DNA of 64,000 bases, from contig NZ_FNIF01000023.1 of assembly GCF_900103825.1 (NCBI RefSeq), positions 1-64,000 on the forward strand, written 5' to 3'. The stretch's first letter is position 1. Every line of letters starts with the position of its first letter. The translations under genes were made by a program, and so were the position numbers. The stretch comes from Paenibacillus sp. yr247. Its GTDB lineage: Bacteria; Bacillota; Bacilli; Paenibacillales; NBRC-103111. The notes beneath the pieces were generated by a model, which saw only the letters and a list, made by a program, of their open reading frames with translations, was not told where the DNA came from and ran no database searches. Positions 1-8,710 of this stretch are shown here, one piece after another.

Positions 1-351
1 CAAGGATGCATTTATCCATTCAGATCAAGGGAGTCATTATACGAGCCCTAAGTACCAAGAACTTTTGAAGCAAAAAGGGTTAGGTCAATCCATGTCTAGA
101 CGAGGAAATTGCTGGGACAATGCGCCTCAAGAGTCTTTTTTTGGCCACATGAAGGACCATGTTGACCATCGTAATTGTTCCTCATTAGGAGAACTACAAC
201 GAGAGATTGACCGTTATATTCGCTACTACAACAATAATCGATATCAGTGGGGATTAAAAAAGATGACTCCTGTGCAATACAGGAATCATCTATTGTTAGC
301 CGCCTAGACACAAGGCTTTTTTCAAGTGTCCTTGACAAAGGGTCCAGATCA
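1..351 (+). mobile_element. IS3-family insertion sequence, right end only
   Basis: This is the 3' part of an IS3-family (IS150-like) element cut by the window edge. It holds the end of the transposase gene. About 45 bases after the stop, a likely right inverted repeat reads, on the minus strand, TGATCTGGACCC from about 351 inward. The terminal CA at 350-351 fits the TG...CA ends of this family. The left end, and so the target duplication, are not visible. It sits just downstream of ilvD and does not interrupt it. Confidence 0.72.
2..307 (+). CDS. IS3-family transposase (OrfB), C-terminal part
   Basis: The frame is open from the first bases and encodes the C-terminal half of a DDE integrase-core transposase. 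HSDQGSHYTS contains the second catalytic Asp, and the NAPQESFFGHMK segment carries the final catalytic Glu. The C-terminal YIRYYNNNRYQWGLKKMTP segment is typical of IS150-group OrfB proteins. The N-terminal half, the first catalytic Asp and OrfA lie before the window, so completeness cannot be judged. Nothing in the visible part is broken. Confidence 0.88.
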   Translation, partial: KDAFIHSDQGSHYTSPKYQELLKQKGLGQSMSRRGNCWDNAPQESFFGHMKDHVDHRNCSSLGELQREIDRYIRYYNNNRYQWGLKKMTPVQYRNHLLLAA

Positions 352-392
352 CTTCTATCGCGAGACTCCTTTTTTGATTCATGAACTAACAA

Positions 393-2078
393 TTAAAACT
401 TCAGAATGGCGCCTGCGCTAGCATTCGTCACCATTTTGGTGTAACGCGCCAAATATCCAGTTCGGATTTTCGGCTCAAAACCAGTCCAGCTCTCGCGGCG
501 CTTCGCAAACTCTTCATCGCTGATTTGCAATTCGATTTTACGGCCGTCCATGTCCACATCAATGATGTCTCCGTCTTGTACGAAAGCAAGAGGTCCGCCC
601 TCAGCCGCTTCCGGTGACATATGACCGATTGAAATACCACGGGATGCGCCTGAGAAACGTCCATCTGTAATCAGGGCAACCTTCGCGCCAAGACCCATAC
701 CTACGATTTGGGAAGTAGGGGCCAGCATTTCCGGCATACCAGGTCCACCTTTCGGTCCTTCGTAGCGGATAACAACTACATGGCCTTCTTTGACTTTGCC
801 GTTGGCAATGCCGTAAAGAGCTTCATCTTGCGAGTTGAAGCAAATCGCCGGACCTACGTGACGACCGCCAACAGATTTATCAACCGCGCCAACTTTAACA
901 ATACTACCCTCAGGAGCAAGGTTACCGAACAGAACAGCTAGTCCGCCTCTTTCACTGTGCGGGTTGCTCAGTGGTCGAATCACATCTATGTTCTGGATTT
1001 CGCAGCCAGCTACGTTTTCACGAAGCGTTTTTGCTGTGACCGAGAGGCGATCGCCATCGAAAGCGCCTGGCTTTTTCAACAGCTCATTGATAATGGCACT
1101 AACACCACCGGCTAGATGCACATCTTCAATGTGATAGTCGGAAGCTGGCGCAATTTTCGCAAGGTGAGGAACACGCTCCGCTACTTCGTTAATACGTGCT
1201 ATTGGATACTCGATGCCTGCTTCAGCTGCAATAGCGAGTGTGTGCAGAACCGTGTTCGTGGACCCACCCATAGCCATGTCGAGAGCAAACGCGTTATCAA
1301 TCGCTTCGATCGTAACGATATCACGAGGCTTGATATCTTTTTCGATGAGAACCATCAATTGCTTTGCACAATCTTTCACAAATTGCTTACGTTCTTCAGC
1401 AACAGCAAGAATTGTACCATTTCCTGGCATCGCAAGGCCTAGACCTTCAGCCAAACAGTTCATGGAGTTCGCTGTAAACATACCTGAACAAGATCCGCAA
1501 GTCGGGCAGCCGTATTGCTCAAGCTCTTCTAAGCCTGCTTCATCCAATTTACCAGCTTGGAAAGCGCCCACGCCTTCAAATACGGAGGATAGGGAAATGG
1601 ATTTACCGTTTTTATCTTTACCGGCTTTCATTGGGCCACCACTGACTAACATCGTAGGAATGTTAACGCGTAGAGCACCCATGATCATACCCGGTGTAAT
1701 TTTATCACAGTTAGGAATACAGATAAGGCCATCGAACCAGTGTGCGTTTACGACCGTTTCCAAGGAGTCGGCAATAATCTCACGGCTTGGCAGGGAATAA
1801 CGCATACCGATATGCCCCATCGCAATACCATCGTCAACACCGATTGTGTTGAATTCGAATGGAACACCACCCGCTTCACGTATCGCTTCCTTTACGAGCT
1901 TACCGAATTCTTGCAAATGAACATGTCCAGGAATAATGTCTATATAAGAGTTACACACCGCGATAAACGGCTTGCCGAAATCTTCCTCTTTAACGCCGGC
2001 TGCACGCAGCAAACTGCGATGTGGAGCGCGGTCGAATCCTTTTTTAATCATATCGCTGCGCTGTTTTGGATGAGCCAT
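393..2078 (-). CDS. ilvD: Dihydroxy-acid dehydratase
   Basis: IlvD converts 2,3-dihydroxy-isovalerate or -methylvalerate to the 2-oxo acid, the penultimate common step of valine and isoleucine synthesis. The 561-residue length is normal for the family. The iron-sulfur cysteines are present in [17 protein letters not shown] and [11 protein letters not shown], and the C-terminal GRFSGASRG motif is conserved. The ATG has a strong AGGAGG about 8 bases upstream. No other ilv or leu gene lies beside it, and the 150-base leader is too short for a T-box. The IS3 end lies about 40 bases past the stop, so its original terminator may be lost. Confidence 0.97.
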   Translation of the reverse strand: MAHPKQRSDMIKKGFDRAPHRSLLRAAGVKEEDFGKPFIAVCNSYIDIIPGHVHLQEFGKLVKEAIREAGGVPFEFNTIGVDDGIAMGHIGMRYSLPSREIIADSLETVVNAHWFDGLICIPNCDKITPGMIMGALRVNIPTMLVSGGPMKAGKDKNGKSISLSSVFEGVGAFQAGKLDEAGLEELEQYGCPTCGSCSGMFTANSMNCLAEGLGLAMPGNGTILAVAEERKQFVKDCAKQLMVLIEKDIKPRDIVTIEAIDNAFALDMAMGGSTNTVLHTLAIAAEAGIEYPIARINEVAERVPHLAKIAPASDYHIEDVHLAGGVSAIINELLKKPGAFDGDRLSVTAKTLRENVAGCEIQNIDVIRPLSNPHSERGGLAVLFGNLAPEGSIVKVGAVDKSVGGRHVGPAICFNSQDEALYGIANGKVKEGHVVVIRYEGPKGGPGMPEMLAPTSQIVGMGLGAKVALITDGRFSGASRGISIGHMSPEAAEGGPLAFVQDGDIIDVDMDGRKIELQISDEEFAKRRESWTGFEPKIRTGYLARYTKMVTNASAGAILKF

Positions 2079-2125
2079 TCTCTATTCCTCCTAGATTCCA
2101 TTTCTTTTGAGAAAACAATGAATCT

Positions 2126-2160
2126 ATCATACCACACTTTTCATAAAATTTCTCCCTTTA
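2126..2160 (-). promoter_or_regulatory. Candidate promoter for ilvD
   Basis: On the minus strand TATGAT (2126-2131) is preceded by TGG, an extended -10 arrangement, about 48 bases from the ilvD start. The -35 region is weak. Inference from motif only. Confidence 0.35.
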
Positions 2161-2237
2161 GTGTGTTGAAGCGTCAACGTAATACCGAAGATTCCAACAT
2201 TAAGCTTCTTTGTTTTCTCCTTCGTTTCGACTACATG

Positions 2238-2885
2238 TTACTTTCTACCGAAGTCGGCCTTAATTTCTCCCCACTTCTTCGTATCCCATTTCACGATTTT
2301 GTTGGCGTAGCTATTCGTACGAAGCCATTTCAGTGCGCGGTCAACAAGTGTCCAAATCTCTTCCGTAGAGGCATCTCGGACTAGATTGGTGGAGACTTCT
2401 TTCTTCCGAATCCAACTCAACGCCGTCACGGAATCCGTATAAATGGTTTTATTACTGCCTTGCTTCTGCAAATAAGCTAGACCATGCACAATGGCTAGAA
2501 ACTCGCCCAAATTATTCGTTCCTTTAGAAATAGGGCCTTGATAGAAAATAATTTCACCGGTTCTCGTATCAACCCCTTTGTACTCCACAATACCCGGATT
2601 ACCCGAACAGCCCACATCCACAGAAATGCTGTCATAATCAACTTCCGGAGCCGTTTCAGGGGTTGCGGACTTGCTCGTAGAGGTCGCAGCCGCACCTCCA
2701 TTTCCAGAGAAATTCAGCGATTTCTGCCAACCCTTCTCAAATGCTTGTCTCGCTTCTGACTCTGATTCATAGGATTTAAATCTTGCTTGCGGGTAGCCTT
2801 TGGTCTGCGCTTGGCAGTCAGCCCACGTGCGATAGATCCCTGGTTGATGCCCCACCCAAACGACATAATATTTCACTGACGCCAT
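2238..2885 (-). CDS. Ribonuclease H with N-terminal viroplasmin domain
   Basis: A 215-residue type 1 RNase H that cleaves the RNA strand of RNA-DNA hybrids. Residues about 1-50 form the viroplasmin-like hybrid-binding domain (YYVVWVGHQPGIYRTW), followed by an Ala/Ser/Thr linker. From about residue 80 comes the catalytic domain, with carboxylates in SVDVGCSGNPG, NNLGEFLA, IYTDSVTAL and the C-terminal KADFGRK. I start at ATG 2885 because GGAG lies 8 bases upstream; an in-frame ATG 17 codons earlier lies inside the upstream gene. The upstream gene stops one base before this start, so translation is probably coupled. Confidence 0.88.
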   Translation of the reverse strand: MASVKYYVVWVGHQPGIYRTWADCQAQTKGYPQARFKSYESESEARQAFEKGWQKSLNFSGNGGAAATSTSKSATPETAPEVDYDSISVDVGCSGNPGIVEYKGVDTRTGEIIFYQGPISKGTNNLGEFLAIVHGLAYLQKQGSNKTIYTDSVTALSWIRKKEVSTNLVRDASTEEIWTLVDRALKWLRTNSYANKIVKWDTKKWGEIKADFGRK

Positions 2886-2886
2886 G

Positions 2887-3384
2887 TTATTCACTCCGTA
2901 ATAGTTGATGTAATTGATGTACAAGATCTTCGACAACTTTCACTGTAGCGCCGAAATAAGGTCGATAATCCAAGCCTTTAATAAATTGAAGATAAGCTTC
3001 CCCTATCGCCAAAACCTGTTGGCAGTATGCCATCCTGGGAATAATATGCGCCTCGAGCTCGCGGTGCGTTCCATTCGTGCGTTCCTCAACCGCTATAAGC
3101 TCTAATTGTTCTTCCGCCAAATGACGTACTACGAACGAAAATCCTCTACATTCCGGATCTCCGCAGCCACATACAAAGAACGGCATCCGTTCCCATTGAT
3201 CTGCTGGAGCAAAACGATTGGGCGTTGTATCATGCAGTGCACTGTACAAAAACGCAGGAAGCCCCACATCGATACACAGAGGCTCTTCAATAAGAATACT
3301 ATCGAAAGCTGTCATAAGGACATCTGCCTGAATAATTTGCAAATCTTTATCTAGAGACCAGCCCTTAACAGATACATTAAACAT
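2887..3384 (-). CDS. Conserved hypothetical protein
   Basis: A 165-residue soluble protein that I do not recognise. It contains CGCGDPECRGF, a Cys-rich knot that could bind a metal, and no signal peptide or membrane segment. The ATG at 3384 is preferred because GGAGGCGG sits 8 bases upstream; an in-frame ATG eight codons earlier has no such site. It ends one base before the RNase H start, so the two form an operon. A role linked to nucleic acid metabolism is only a guess from that pairing. Confidence 0.72.
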   Translation of the reverse strand: MFNVSVKGWSLDKDLQIIQADVLMTAFDSILIEEPLCIDVGLPAFLYSALHDTTPNRFAPADQWERMPFFVCGCGDPECRGFSFVVRHLAEEQLELIAVEERTNGTHRELEAHIIPRMAYCQQVLAIGEAYLQFIKGLDYRPYFGATVKVVEDLVHQLHQLLRSE

Positions 3385-3421
3385 GATTCCCGCCTCCGTT
3401 CTCTCCATGATTGGTTTTCTT

Positions 3422-3427
3422 ATTATA
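3422..3427 (-). promoter_or_regulatory. Extended -10 promoter of the RNase H operon
   Basis: Minus strand TTTGCTATAAT is a perfect TATAAT (3422-3427) with the extended TGN motif, 38 bases before the ATG at 3384. No good -35 is visible, as often for extended -10 promoters. Confidence 0.5.
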
Positions 3428-3491
3428 GCAAAGACTGTACATTCCTGCTTTTAAGGTTTAAATCGTGGATATAATTTCCAGTTTAGGCTAT

Positions 3492-3520
3492 GAGTATAAT
3501 TGCCAAAAGAGATAATACTA
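3492..3520 (+). promoter_or_regulatory. Candidate forespore (SigG-type) promoter of the spore protein gene
   Basis: AATACTA (3514-3520) resembles the SigG -10 CATACTA. GAGTA, 17 bases upstream, partly matches the -35. It lies about 25 bases before the start codon of a gene type known to be SigG-controlled. Confidence 0.35.
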
Positions 3521-3543
3521 CCTACTACTGGAGGTGATATCAG

Positions 3544-3786
3544 ATGGCATCAGGACAATCTCGCAGCAGCAACTCCCTAGTTGTTCCACAAGCTAACCAA
3601 GCTTTGGACCAATTGAAATATGAAGTTGCTCAAGAACTAGGTATCCAAATCCCTCAAGACGGCTACTATGGATACATGACTTCCCGCGATACAGGCTCCA
3701 TTGGGGGCAACATCACTCGTCGTCTCGTTCAAATTGCTGAACAGCAGCTTGCAGGCGGTACCAGCGCTAACAGATTCAGCAGATAA
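3544..3786 (+). CDS. Alpha/beta-type small acid-soluble spore protein
   Basis: An 80-residue spore protein that coats and protects DNA in the dormant spore and is degraded at germination. The family signatures are present: LDQLKYEVAQELGI, containing the germination protease site region, and GSIGGNITRRLVQIAEQQL. The insert PQDGYYGYMTSRD is the usual central segment. The ATG follows GGAGGTGAT by 7 bases. A second, shorter paralogue lies at 36400-36609. It is monocistronic, with a hairpin terminator after it. Confidence 0.95.
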   Translation: MASGQSRSSNSLVVPQANQALDQLKYEVAQELGIQIPQDGYYGYMTSRDTGSIGGNITRRLVQIAEQQLAGGTSANRFSR

Positions 3787-3813
3787 CAGTTCCCCCTATA
3801 CTTACGCACAAAA

Positions 3814-3864
3814 CGGGCTTTCTTTTAAGTAGCTACCTACTTGGAAAAAAGCCCTTCGTTTCTT
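3814..3864 (+). terminator. Terminator after the spore protein gene
   Basis: GGGCTTT and AAAGCCC form the base of a long hairpin that also pairs GTAG with CTAC, followed by TTCGTTTCTT. Confidence 0.7.
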
Positions 3865-3875
3865 CTATCAGCAAA

Positions 3876-3906
3876 AAAAGGACTGCTATCTATAAGCAGT
3901 CCTTTT
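3876..3906 (-). terminator. Terminator of the siderophore-binding protein gene
   Basis: AAAAGGACTGCT and AGCAGTCCTTTT form a strong stem. On the minus strand it is followed by a U-run, five bases past the stop of the 3911 gene. Confidence 0.82.
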
Positions 3907-3910
3907 CGTT

Positions 3911-4909
3911 TTACGGCTTGACCTGATATAAATTATATAAATCATCCAGCATAATATTCGCGGCTTTCACACCGCCGGCTGTATTCCATGTCGCATCATT
4001 AACTTTGATTAATTTATTTTCTTTAACCACTTTGAGATTTTTCCAGAGCGGGTCATTCATCCACTCCTGTTCTTGCTTGGCTCCTTTGCCATCTCCGGTT
4101 TCATAAGTAAAATAAAACACTTTATCAGCGGCATCAAGCTCAGTTAAGCGCTCCTTTGTAATGTCTTCGAACGATTTCTCATCACTCTTGGCATCCGAAC
4201 GAACGATACCGATTTGTTTAAAAATAACACCAGTGAACATATTCCCGTAATAGTATCTGGTTTTACCACCCATAAAACGAACGACAGCTACTTTCTCTTT
4301 CAGCTTATCGCCTGCTTTGCTTTTGAAATCATCAATGCGTTTATCAAAAGCTGCAATGACTTTATCGCCTTCTGCTTTCTTATTTAACGTATCGGCATAC
4401 AGTAGGAAGTTAGTTTTCCACTCACCACGTAGTGTCTCCGAATATACCGTTGGAGCGATAGCTTTTAATTGATCGTACACTTTCTCATGACGCATCTTGT
4501 TACCAATGATTAAATCCGGTTTTAGCGATGCGATCAGCTCCAAGTTCGGCTGTGCTTCACCGCCAACCGTCGTTACACCCTGCATATCAGCTTTTATATG
4601 CTCAAACCACGGACTCCCATAGTAAGATTCAACAGCACCAATAGGTTTAATGCCAAGCGCAAGAAGTGCTTCCGTTCCTTCATTAGTCAAAATGACTACA
4701 CGCTTTGGATGAGCAGGTACAGATGTTTCTCCCATGGCATGTTTAATTGTACGAGGACTTTCCGACTTTGCTGTTTCTTGTGGTGCTGCAGATGCCGAAG
4801 GCTGTGCACTTGGTTTCTCTCCACATGCCGACAAAACAATAGAGAAAACAAACATAAGAGTAACAAGAGCCCAAGCTCTCCCTTGGCGACGATTTCTTTT
4901 TCCAAACAT
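3911..4909 (-). CDS. Iron-siderophore ABC transporter, substrate-binding lipoprotein
   Basis: The extracellular receptor lipoprotein of an iron uptake system, divergent from its permease and ATPase genes. With the ATG at 4909 (GGAGGG about 11 bases upstream) the product is 332 residues. It has a basic N-terminus, a hydrophobic stretch and a lipobox LSAC with Cys near residue 29. The mature part is a FecB/FhuD-type fold: PKRVVILTNEGTEALLALGI and LELIASLKPDLIIGN are conserved periplasmic-binding motifs. It most resembles ferric-citrate/YfmC-type receptors, but the ligand cannot be settled by reading. A Fur box lies 32 bases before the start. Confidence 0.9.
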   Translation of the reverse strand: MFGKRNRRQGRAWALVTLMFVFSIVLSACGEKPSAQPSASAAPQETAKSESPRTIKHAMGETSVPAHPKRVVILTNEGTEALLALGIKPIGAVESYYGSPWFEHIKADMQGVTTVGGEAQPNLELIASLKPDLIIGNKMRHEKVYDQLKAIAPTVYSETLRGEWKTNFLLYADTLNKKAEGDKVIAAFDKRIDDFKSKAGDKLKEKVAVVRFMGGKTRYYYGNMFTGVIFKQIGIVRSDAKSDEKSFEDITKERLTELDAADKVFYFTYETGDGKGAKQEQEWMNDPLWKNLKVVKENKLIKVNDATWNTAGGVKAANIMLDDLYNLYQVKP

Positions 4910-4940
4910 ATAAATGAGTTCCCTCCACGCTTTCAATTGC

Positions 4941-4955
4941 TGATAACGATTATCA
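4941..4955. promoter_or_regulatory. Fur box (binding protein side)
   Basis: TGATAACGATTATCA matches the Bacillus 7-1-7 Fur consensus with one imperfect base. It lies between the divergent promoters and the start of the lipoprotein gene, so iron-loaded Fur should repress that gene. Confidence 0.85.
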
Positions 4956-4987
4956 TTATCTATCATACTACTAAACTTGAAGTCAGA

Positions 4988-5017
4988 TTGTCAATAAATA
5001 TTGATAATGATTATCAT
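4988..5017 (+). promoter_or_regulatory. Promoter of the permease operon, covered by a Fur box
   Basis: TTGTCA (4988-4993) and TATCAT (5012-5017) are 18 bases apart. The Fur box 5002-5016 fills the spacer and overlaps the -10. On the opposite strand TTGACA (4990-4995) overlaps this -35 and could serve the divergent lipoprotein gene, with a weak TAGTAT 19 bases further. Confidence 0.65.
5002..5016. promoter_or_regulatory. Fur box (permease side)
   Basis: TGATAATGATTATCA is a perfect 7-1-7 Fur box, placed over the -10 region of the rightward promoter. It predicts iron repression of the permease-ATPase operon. Confidence 0.92.
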
Positions 5018-5087
5018 ATTCGTTGACTTCGTTTGCCGGACTCATTAAAATAAACGAAGCAGCATTTAAGGAAGCAGGCACTCATTC

Positions 5088-6110
5088 ATGAACTATTCAA
5101 GCAAAGAACGTCTCAACCATTTCTATAAAAGTATTGGATTTCTCGCGGCTTGCTGCATACTGGCTGGCATGATGCTCAGCAGTGTCATGTTCGGTCTTCA
5201 TTCCTACTCATGGGATCAAATCATGACTTCTTTCGAACATGTCGCAAAGTCGACGAATGAGGCCATTATTATCCAAACTGTACGTATTCCAAGAGCGCTG
5301 ATAGCCGCACTTGTAGGCGGAAGCTTGGCTATCGCTGGCGCACTTATGCAAGCTATCACCCGAAATCCACTGGCCTCTCCTAGTATTTTCGGGATTAATT
5401 CAGGTGCAGCCTTTGCCATTGTTCTGTCAGTTGGTTTTTTTAATGTGTCCAGCCTCTCGCAGTTCACATGGATTGCATTTCTCGGAGCCGCAGTGAGCTC
5501 CGCCCTGGTCTATGCACTTGGTTCATTAGGTCGCGACGGCTTAACGCCGATGAAAATAACACTTGCCGGTTCTGCGATGACAGCATTTTTCGCTTCGCTG
5601 ACCCAAGGCATTTTACTTGGGAATGGCAAAGCGTTCGACCAAGTCCTATACTGGCTCGTCGGCTCAGTGGAAGGTCGAACCATGGCTATGCTTCAATCCG
5701 TATGTCCTTACATCCTCCTCGCTTGGATTGGTGCCTTACTACTATCGCCGCACATCAACATTTTATCTATGGGGGATGATGTAGCCAAAGGGCTTGGACA
5801 ACGCACTGTACTCGTGAAATTCATCACCGCTGTGGTGATTGTCATACTTGCAGGAGGCTCTGTAGCTGTCGCTGGTCCTATTGTTTTCGTAGGGATTATC
5901 GTTCCTCATATCGTCCGCTTTCTCGTCGGTATCGATTATCGCTGGGTCATTCCGTATTGCGCGATTCTAGGCGGTATTCTCTTAGTTGGAGCAGACATCA
6001 TTGCTAGGTTCATCGTTATGCCGAAAGAAGTTCACGTCGGTGTAACGACAGCGATTCTCGGAGTTCCCTTTTTTATCTACATAGCTCGCAAAGGGGGCCT
6101 TCTGAAATGA
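5088..6110 (+). CDS. FecCD-family iron-siderophore permease, first subunit
   Basis: A 340-residue BtuC/FecC-type permease with about nine hydrophobic segments, one half of the membrane channel. Family motifs include RIPRALIAALVGGSLAIAG, TRNPLASPSIFGINSGAAFA and VGIIVPHIVRFLVGIDYR, the last being the ATPase-contact region. Its stop overlaps the next ATG in ATGA, so it is co-translated with its partner permease. The ribosome site before ATG 5088 is weak and distant (AAGGAAG). Expression should be Fur-repressed. Confidence 0.93.
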   Translation: MNYSSKERLNHFYKSIGFLAACCILAGMMLSSVMFGLHSYSWDQIMTSFEHVAKSTNEAIIIQTVRIPRALIAALVGGSLAIAGALMQAITRNPLASPSIFGINSGAAFAIVLSVGFFNVSSLSQFTWIAFLGAAVSSALVYALGSLGRDGLTPMKITLAGSAMTAFFASLTQGILLGNGKAFDQVLYWLVGSVEGRTMAMLQSVCPYILLAWIGALLLSPHINILSMGDDVAKGLGQRTVLVKFITAVVIVILAGGSVAVAGPIVFVGIIVPHIVRFLVGIDYRWVIPYCAILGGILLVGADIIARFIVMPKEVHVGVTTAILGVPFFIYIARKGGLLK

Positions 6111-7156
6111 GTCATTCGAATCGTTATCTCACCATTCGGAGCAGAAGCTTCTCTTATCTGATTAGTAAGAAATCTCTGATTATTTCTTTGCTGCTGCTTC
6201 TTGCAGTCACCGTAGTGATGATTCTGAGCACAGGAATTGGCAGCATTTATATCAAACCTACAGAGGTCGTTCGTGCTGTTTTTGGTTACGGGGCTGATCC
6301 TAGCACTATGATTGTTAGGACTTTACGTCTGCCGAGAGTTATTGTTGCTGTGTTAATCGGTGCATCTTTGGGAGTATCCGGAGCCATCTTGCAAGGCATA
6401 GTGCGAAATCCGCTAACCTCACCAGATACAATTGGCACAACAGGTGGTGCTACACTCGGTGCAGTATCATTTTTCTTCTTTTTCTCGGATAAAATCAGTA
6501 TTCACTGGCTGCCAGTTGCCGCAATAATTGGTGCTTTCACTGCTACAATATTGGTCTATACTCTCTCATGGAAAAATGGAATCACGCCGCTGCGACTTGT
6601 CCTTATTGGGACAGGATTCACCGCAGCAATGAGTGCACTTTCTTATCTGATGATGCTTTCAGGACCGATTATTCTCGCTAATCAATCTCTGACCTTCATG
6701 ACTGGCAGTATTTACGGAGTTTCCTGGCAAAAAGCGGTATACCCGCTCTTACCCTGGGTAGTGCTGCTAATTCCCATCATCTTCGTGTATGCGCGGCACA
6801 TTACGATACAGTCCTTGGGTGAAGACATCGCCCGTAGTGTTGGAAGCAACGTCCAACGTCAGCGCTTCCTTTTGATTATCCTGAGCGTTGCACTTTCAGG
6901 TGCTGCAGTGGCTTTCGGGGGAGCCATTAATTTCATCGGTCTCATGGCCCCGCACATCTCTCGTAAGCTTGTAGGTCCTAGCTTTGGTGCGCTTATTCCA
7001 GTATCTGCGTTGACCGGCTCCCTGCTCTTGCTTTTAGCAGACTTGGCTGGACGCTTTTTATTCAGACCGCTCGATATCCCAGCAGGTGTATTCACAGCGG
7101 CTATCGGCGCTCCTCTCTTCATCTACGTGCTATATCGCAGTAGAAATCGTGGTTAA
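6107..7156 (+). CDS. FecCD-family iron-siderophore permease, second subunit
   Basis: A 349-residue permease paralogous to its upstream neighbour and expected to form a heterodimeric channel with it. Conserved motifs are RLPRVIVAVLIGASLGVSG, VRNPLTSPDTIGTTGGA and the C-terminal GLMAPHISRKLVG coupling loop. It has a cytoplasmic basic N-terminus of about 25 residues before the first membrane segment. The overlap of four bases with the preceding gene indicates translational coupling. Confidence 0.93.
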   Translation: MSHSNRYLTIRSRSFSYLISKKSLIISLLLLLAVTVVMILSTGIGSIYIKPTEVVRAVFGYGADPSTMIVRTLRLPRVIVAVLIGASLGVSGAILQGIVRNPLTSPDTIGTTGGATLGAVSFFFFFSDKISIHWLPVAAIIGAFTATILVYTLSWKNGITPLRLVLIGTGFTAAMSALSYLMMLSGPIILANQSLTFMTGSIYGVSWQKAVYPLLPWVVLLIPIIFVYARHITIQSLGEDIARSVGSNVQRQRFLLIILSVALSGAAVAFGGAINFIGLMAPHISRKLVGPSFGALIPVSALTGSLLLLLADLAGRFLFRPLDIPAGVFTAAIGAPLFIYVLYRSRNRG

Positions 7157-7192
7157 CATTCCCGTTTCATATAAAGGAGGACAAACGAACTT

Positions 7193-8002
7193 ATGACCAG
7201 GAGCACAGTACTAGAGGCACAATCGCTTCAGTTAACATATGGAGAGACTTCTATCTTCCAAAGCTTGAGTTTGCAAATTCCTAAAGGCAAAATAACCGTT
7301 TTCATAGGCAGTAACGGTTGTGGGAAATCAACACTCCTACGATCCCTTGCTAGGCTTCTGAAGCCGAAATCTGGAGCTATCCTACTGGATAGCAACGAAA
7401 TCGCGAAGCTCTCAACGAAAGAGGTAGCCCGGCGAATGGCTATATTGCCACAAGCCCCTTCTGCACCCGAAGGGCTCACGGTACGCCAACTCGTGAAGCA
7501 AGGACGCTACCCCTATCAAAATTGGCTGCAGCAGTGGTCCGCTGAGGATGAGAGCAAAGTACAAAGCGCACTCCAGCTTACCGATATGCTGACCTATGCG
7601 GATCGCAGCGTCGATTCCTTATCTGGTGGGCAACGTCAAAGGGCTTGGATCGCCATGACACTGGCCCAGGATACCCCTACCCTATTACTCGACGAGCCCA
7701 CTACCTATCTGGACTTAACCCATCAGGTTGAAGTGCTGGACCTATTGTTCGAGTTGAACGAGAACGAACAACGCACAATCGTGATGGTTCTTCACGACAT
7801 CAATCTCGCCTGTCGCTATGCTCATCACATTGTGGCCATCAAAGACGGCTCCGTTTATGCAGAAGGAATGCCGGAACAGATCGTTAATGAGCAGCTGCTT
7901 CTTGATGTGTTCGATATGCAATGCCGCATTGTACTTGATCCTCTCTTCGGTACACCCATGTGTATCCCTTACGGGAAGGGCCGCATTCTTTCCCGTAAAT
8001 AA
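7193..8002 (+). CDS. Iron-siderophore ABC transporter ATPase
   Basis: A 269-residue cytoplasmic ATPase powering the two permeases. Walker A is GSNGCGKST, the signature is LSGGQRQRAWIA, Walker B is LLLDEPTTYLD and the switch His is in MVLHDINLA. AAAGGAGG lies 10 bases before ATG 7193, 36 bases after the second permease. Domain order and length are those of FecE/FhuC/YfmF proteins. It is the last gene of the operon, followed by a strong terminator. Confidence 0.95.
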   Translation: MTRSTVLEAQSLQLTYGETSIFQSLSLQIPKGKITVFIGSNGCGKSTLLRSLARLLKPKSGAILLDSNEIAKLSTKEVARRMAILPQAPSAPEGLTVRQLVKQGRYPYQNWLQQWSAEDESKVQSALQLTDMLTYADRSVDSLSGGQRQRAWIAMTLAQDTPTLLLDEPTTYLDLTHQVEVLDLLFELNENEQRTIVMVLHDINLACRYAHHIVAIKDGSVYAEGMPEQIVNEQLLLDVFDMQCRIVLDPLFGTPMCIPYGKGRILSRK

Positions 8003-8008
8003 AGCAAC

Positions 8009-8036
8009 ACCCCTGGTCATCGACGTGACCAGGGGT
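8009..8036 (+). terminator. Terminator of the iron uptake operon
   Basis: A perfect 11-base stem, ACCCCTGGTCA with TGACCAGGGGT, loop of six, then ATTTGC. The U-run is short. Confidence 0.75.
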
Positions 8037-8059
8037 ATTTGCTATATAAGGAATGAGTC

Positions 8060-8428
8060 CTAAATCGTTCTTGCAAAATTAGCCATATTATAATTGCTTT
8101 CAAACATGATGCTCGCGGACACCATATTCTGCCTAATCGTGAAATCAAAGAATATTTCGCCATGCGTCCAACTTTTCTTCCGCTTCAACGATTCAATTGC
8201 CATCTGGCGAAAGGATTGATACTGCAACTCTGTCAAACCATTGGTCGTGGTTGCAGGCAACACACCGTCCTTGCTCTCAAACGGAAGGTGTTTAATACCG
8301 AATTTACCGATTTCATTGTTGCGAATGTGAACAAACACGGTACCCGAATTCACATGAGATAATTCTTCTTTGATCTTTCTAAACACCAAATCGATTTGTC
8401 TTGCGAGTGGTTTCTGTTCCAAATTCAT
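8060..8428 (-). CDS. Hypothetical protein, 122 residues
   Basis: Not recognised. A small soluble alpha/beta protein with LARQIDLVFRKIKEEL near its N-terminus and GEIFFDFTIRQN towards the end; no signal, membrane segment or metal motif. I choose ATG 8428 because AAGGAGG is 6 bases upstream; the GTG one codon earlier would be too close to that site. It stands alone between the iron operon terminator and a divergent chemotaxis gene. Confidence 0.7.
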   Translation of the reverse strand: MNLEQKPLARQIDLVFRKIKEELSHVNSGTVFVHIRNNEIGKFGIKHLPFESKDGVLPATTTNGLTELQYQSFRQMAIESLKRKKSWTHGEIFFDFTIRQNMVSASIMFESNYNMANFARTI

Positions 8429-8643
8429 CACTTTCCTCCTTAAGTTTTAATTTTTTACTTATTATGTAATTTATGTGACTGTGGACCTATTATATCCATA
8501 CAATTTGCATATTTCAACAGATTTTTTCCAATTTTCATACAATTACTTGTATTCTTTATGAGATTTTTATAAAAATTCCAATTTTAGATTCGAATATAAG
8601 CGATTTTTGTCGAATTGATGTAGAATGTTTCCCGTTACAATGG

Positions 8644-8649
8644 TATAAT
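8644..8649 (+). promoter_or_regulatory. Extended -10 promoter of the chemotaxis receptor gene
   Basis: TATAAT preceded by TGG, about 60 bases before the start. No SigD-type motif was found nearby. Confidence 0.4.
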
Positions 8650-8710
8650 TTTCAAACATAACTCACATATTCCTGCACAAATAAACAAATTTCGCGAGGA
8701 GTCGGTCAGA

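Noticed and set aside
96..392. Minus-strand open frame across the IS end and ilvD border
   Set aside because: It is antisense to the transposase and has no ribosome site or family resemblance.
2079..2237. T-box or other leader riboswitch before ilvD
   Set aside because: The gap is only about 160 bases and shows no T-box consensus or terminator pair.
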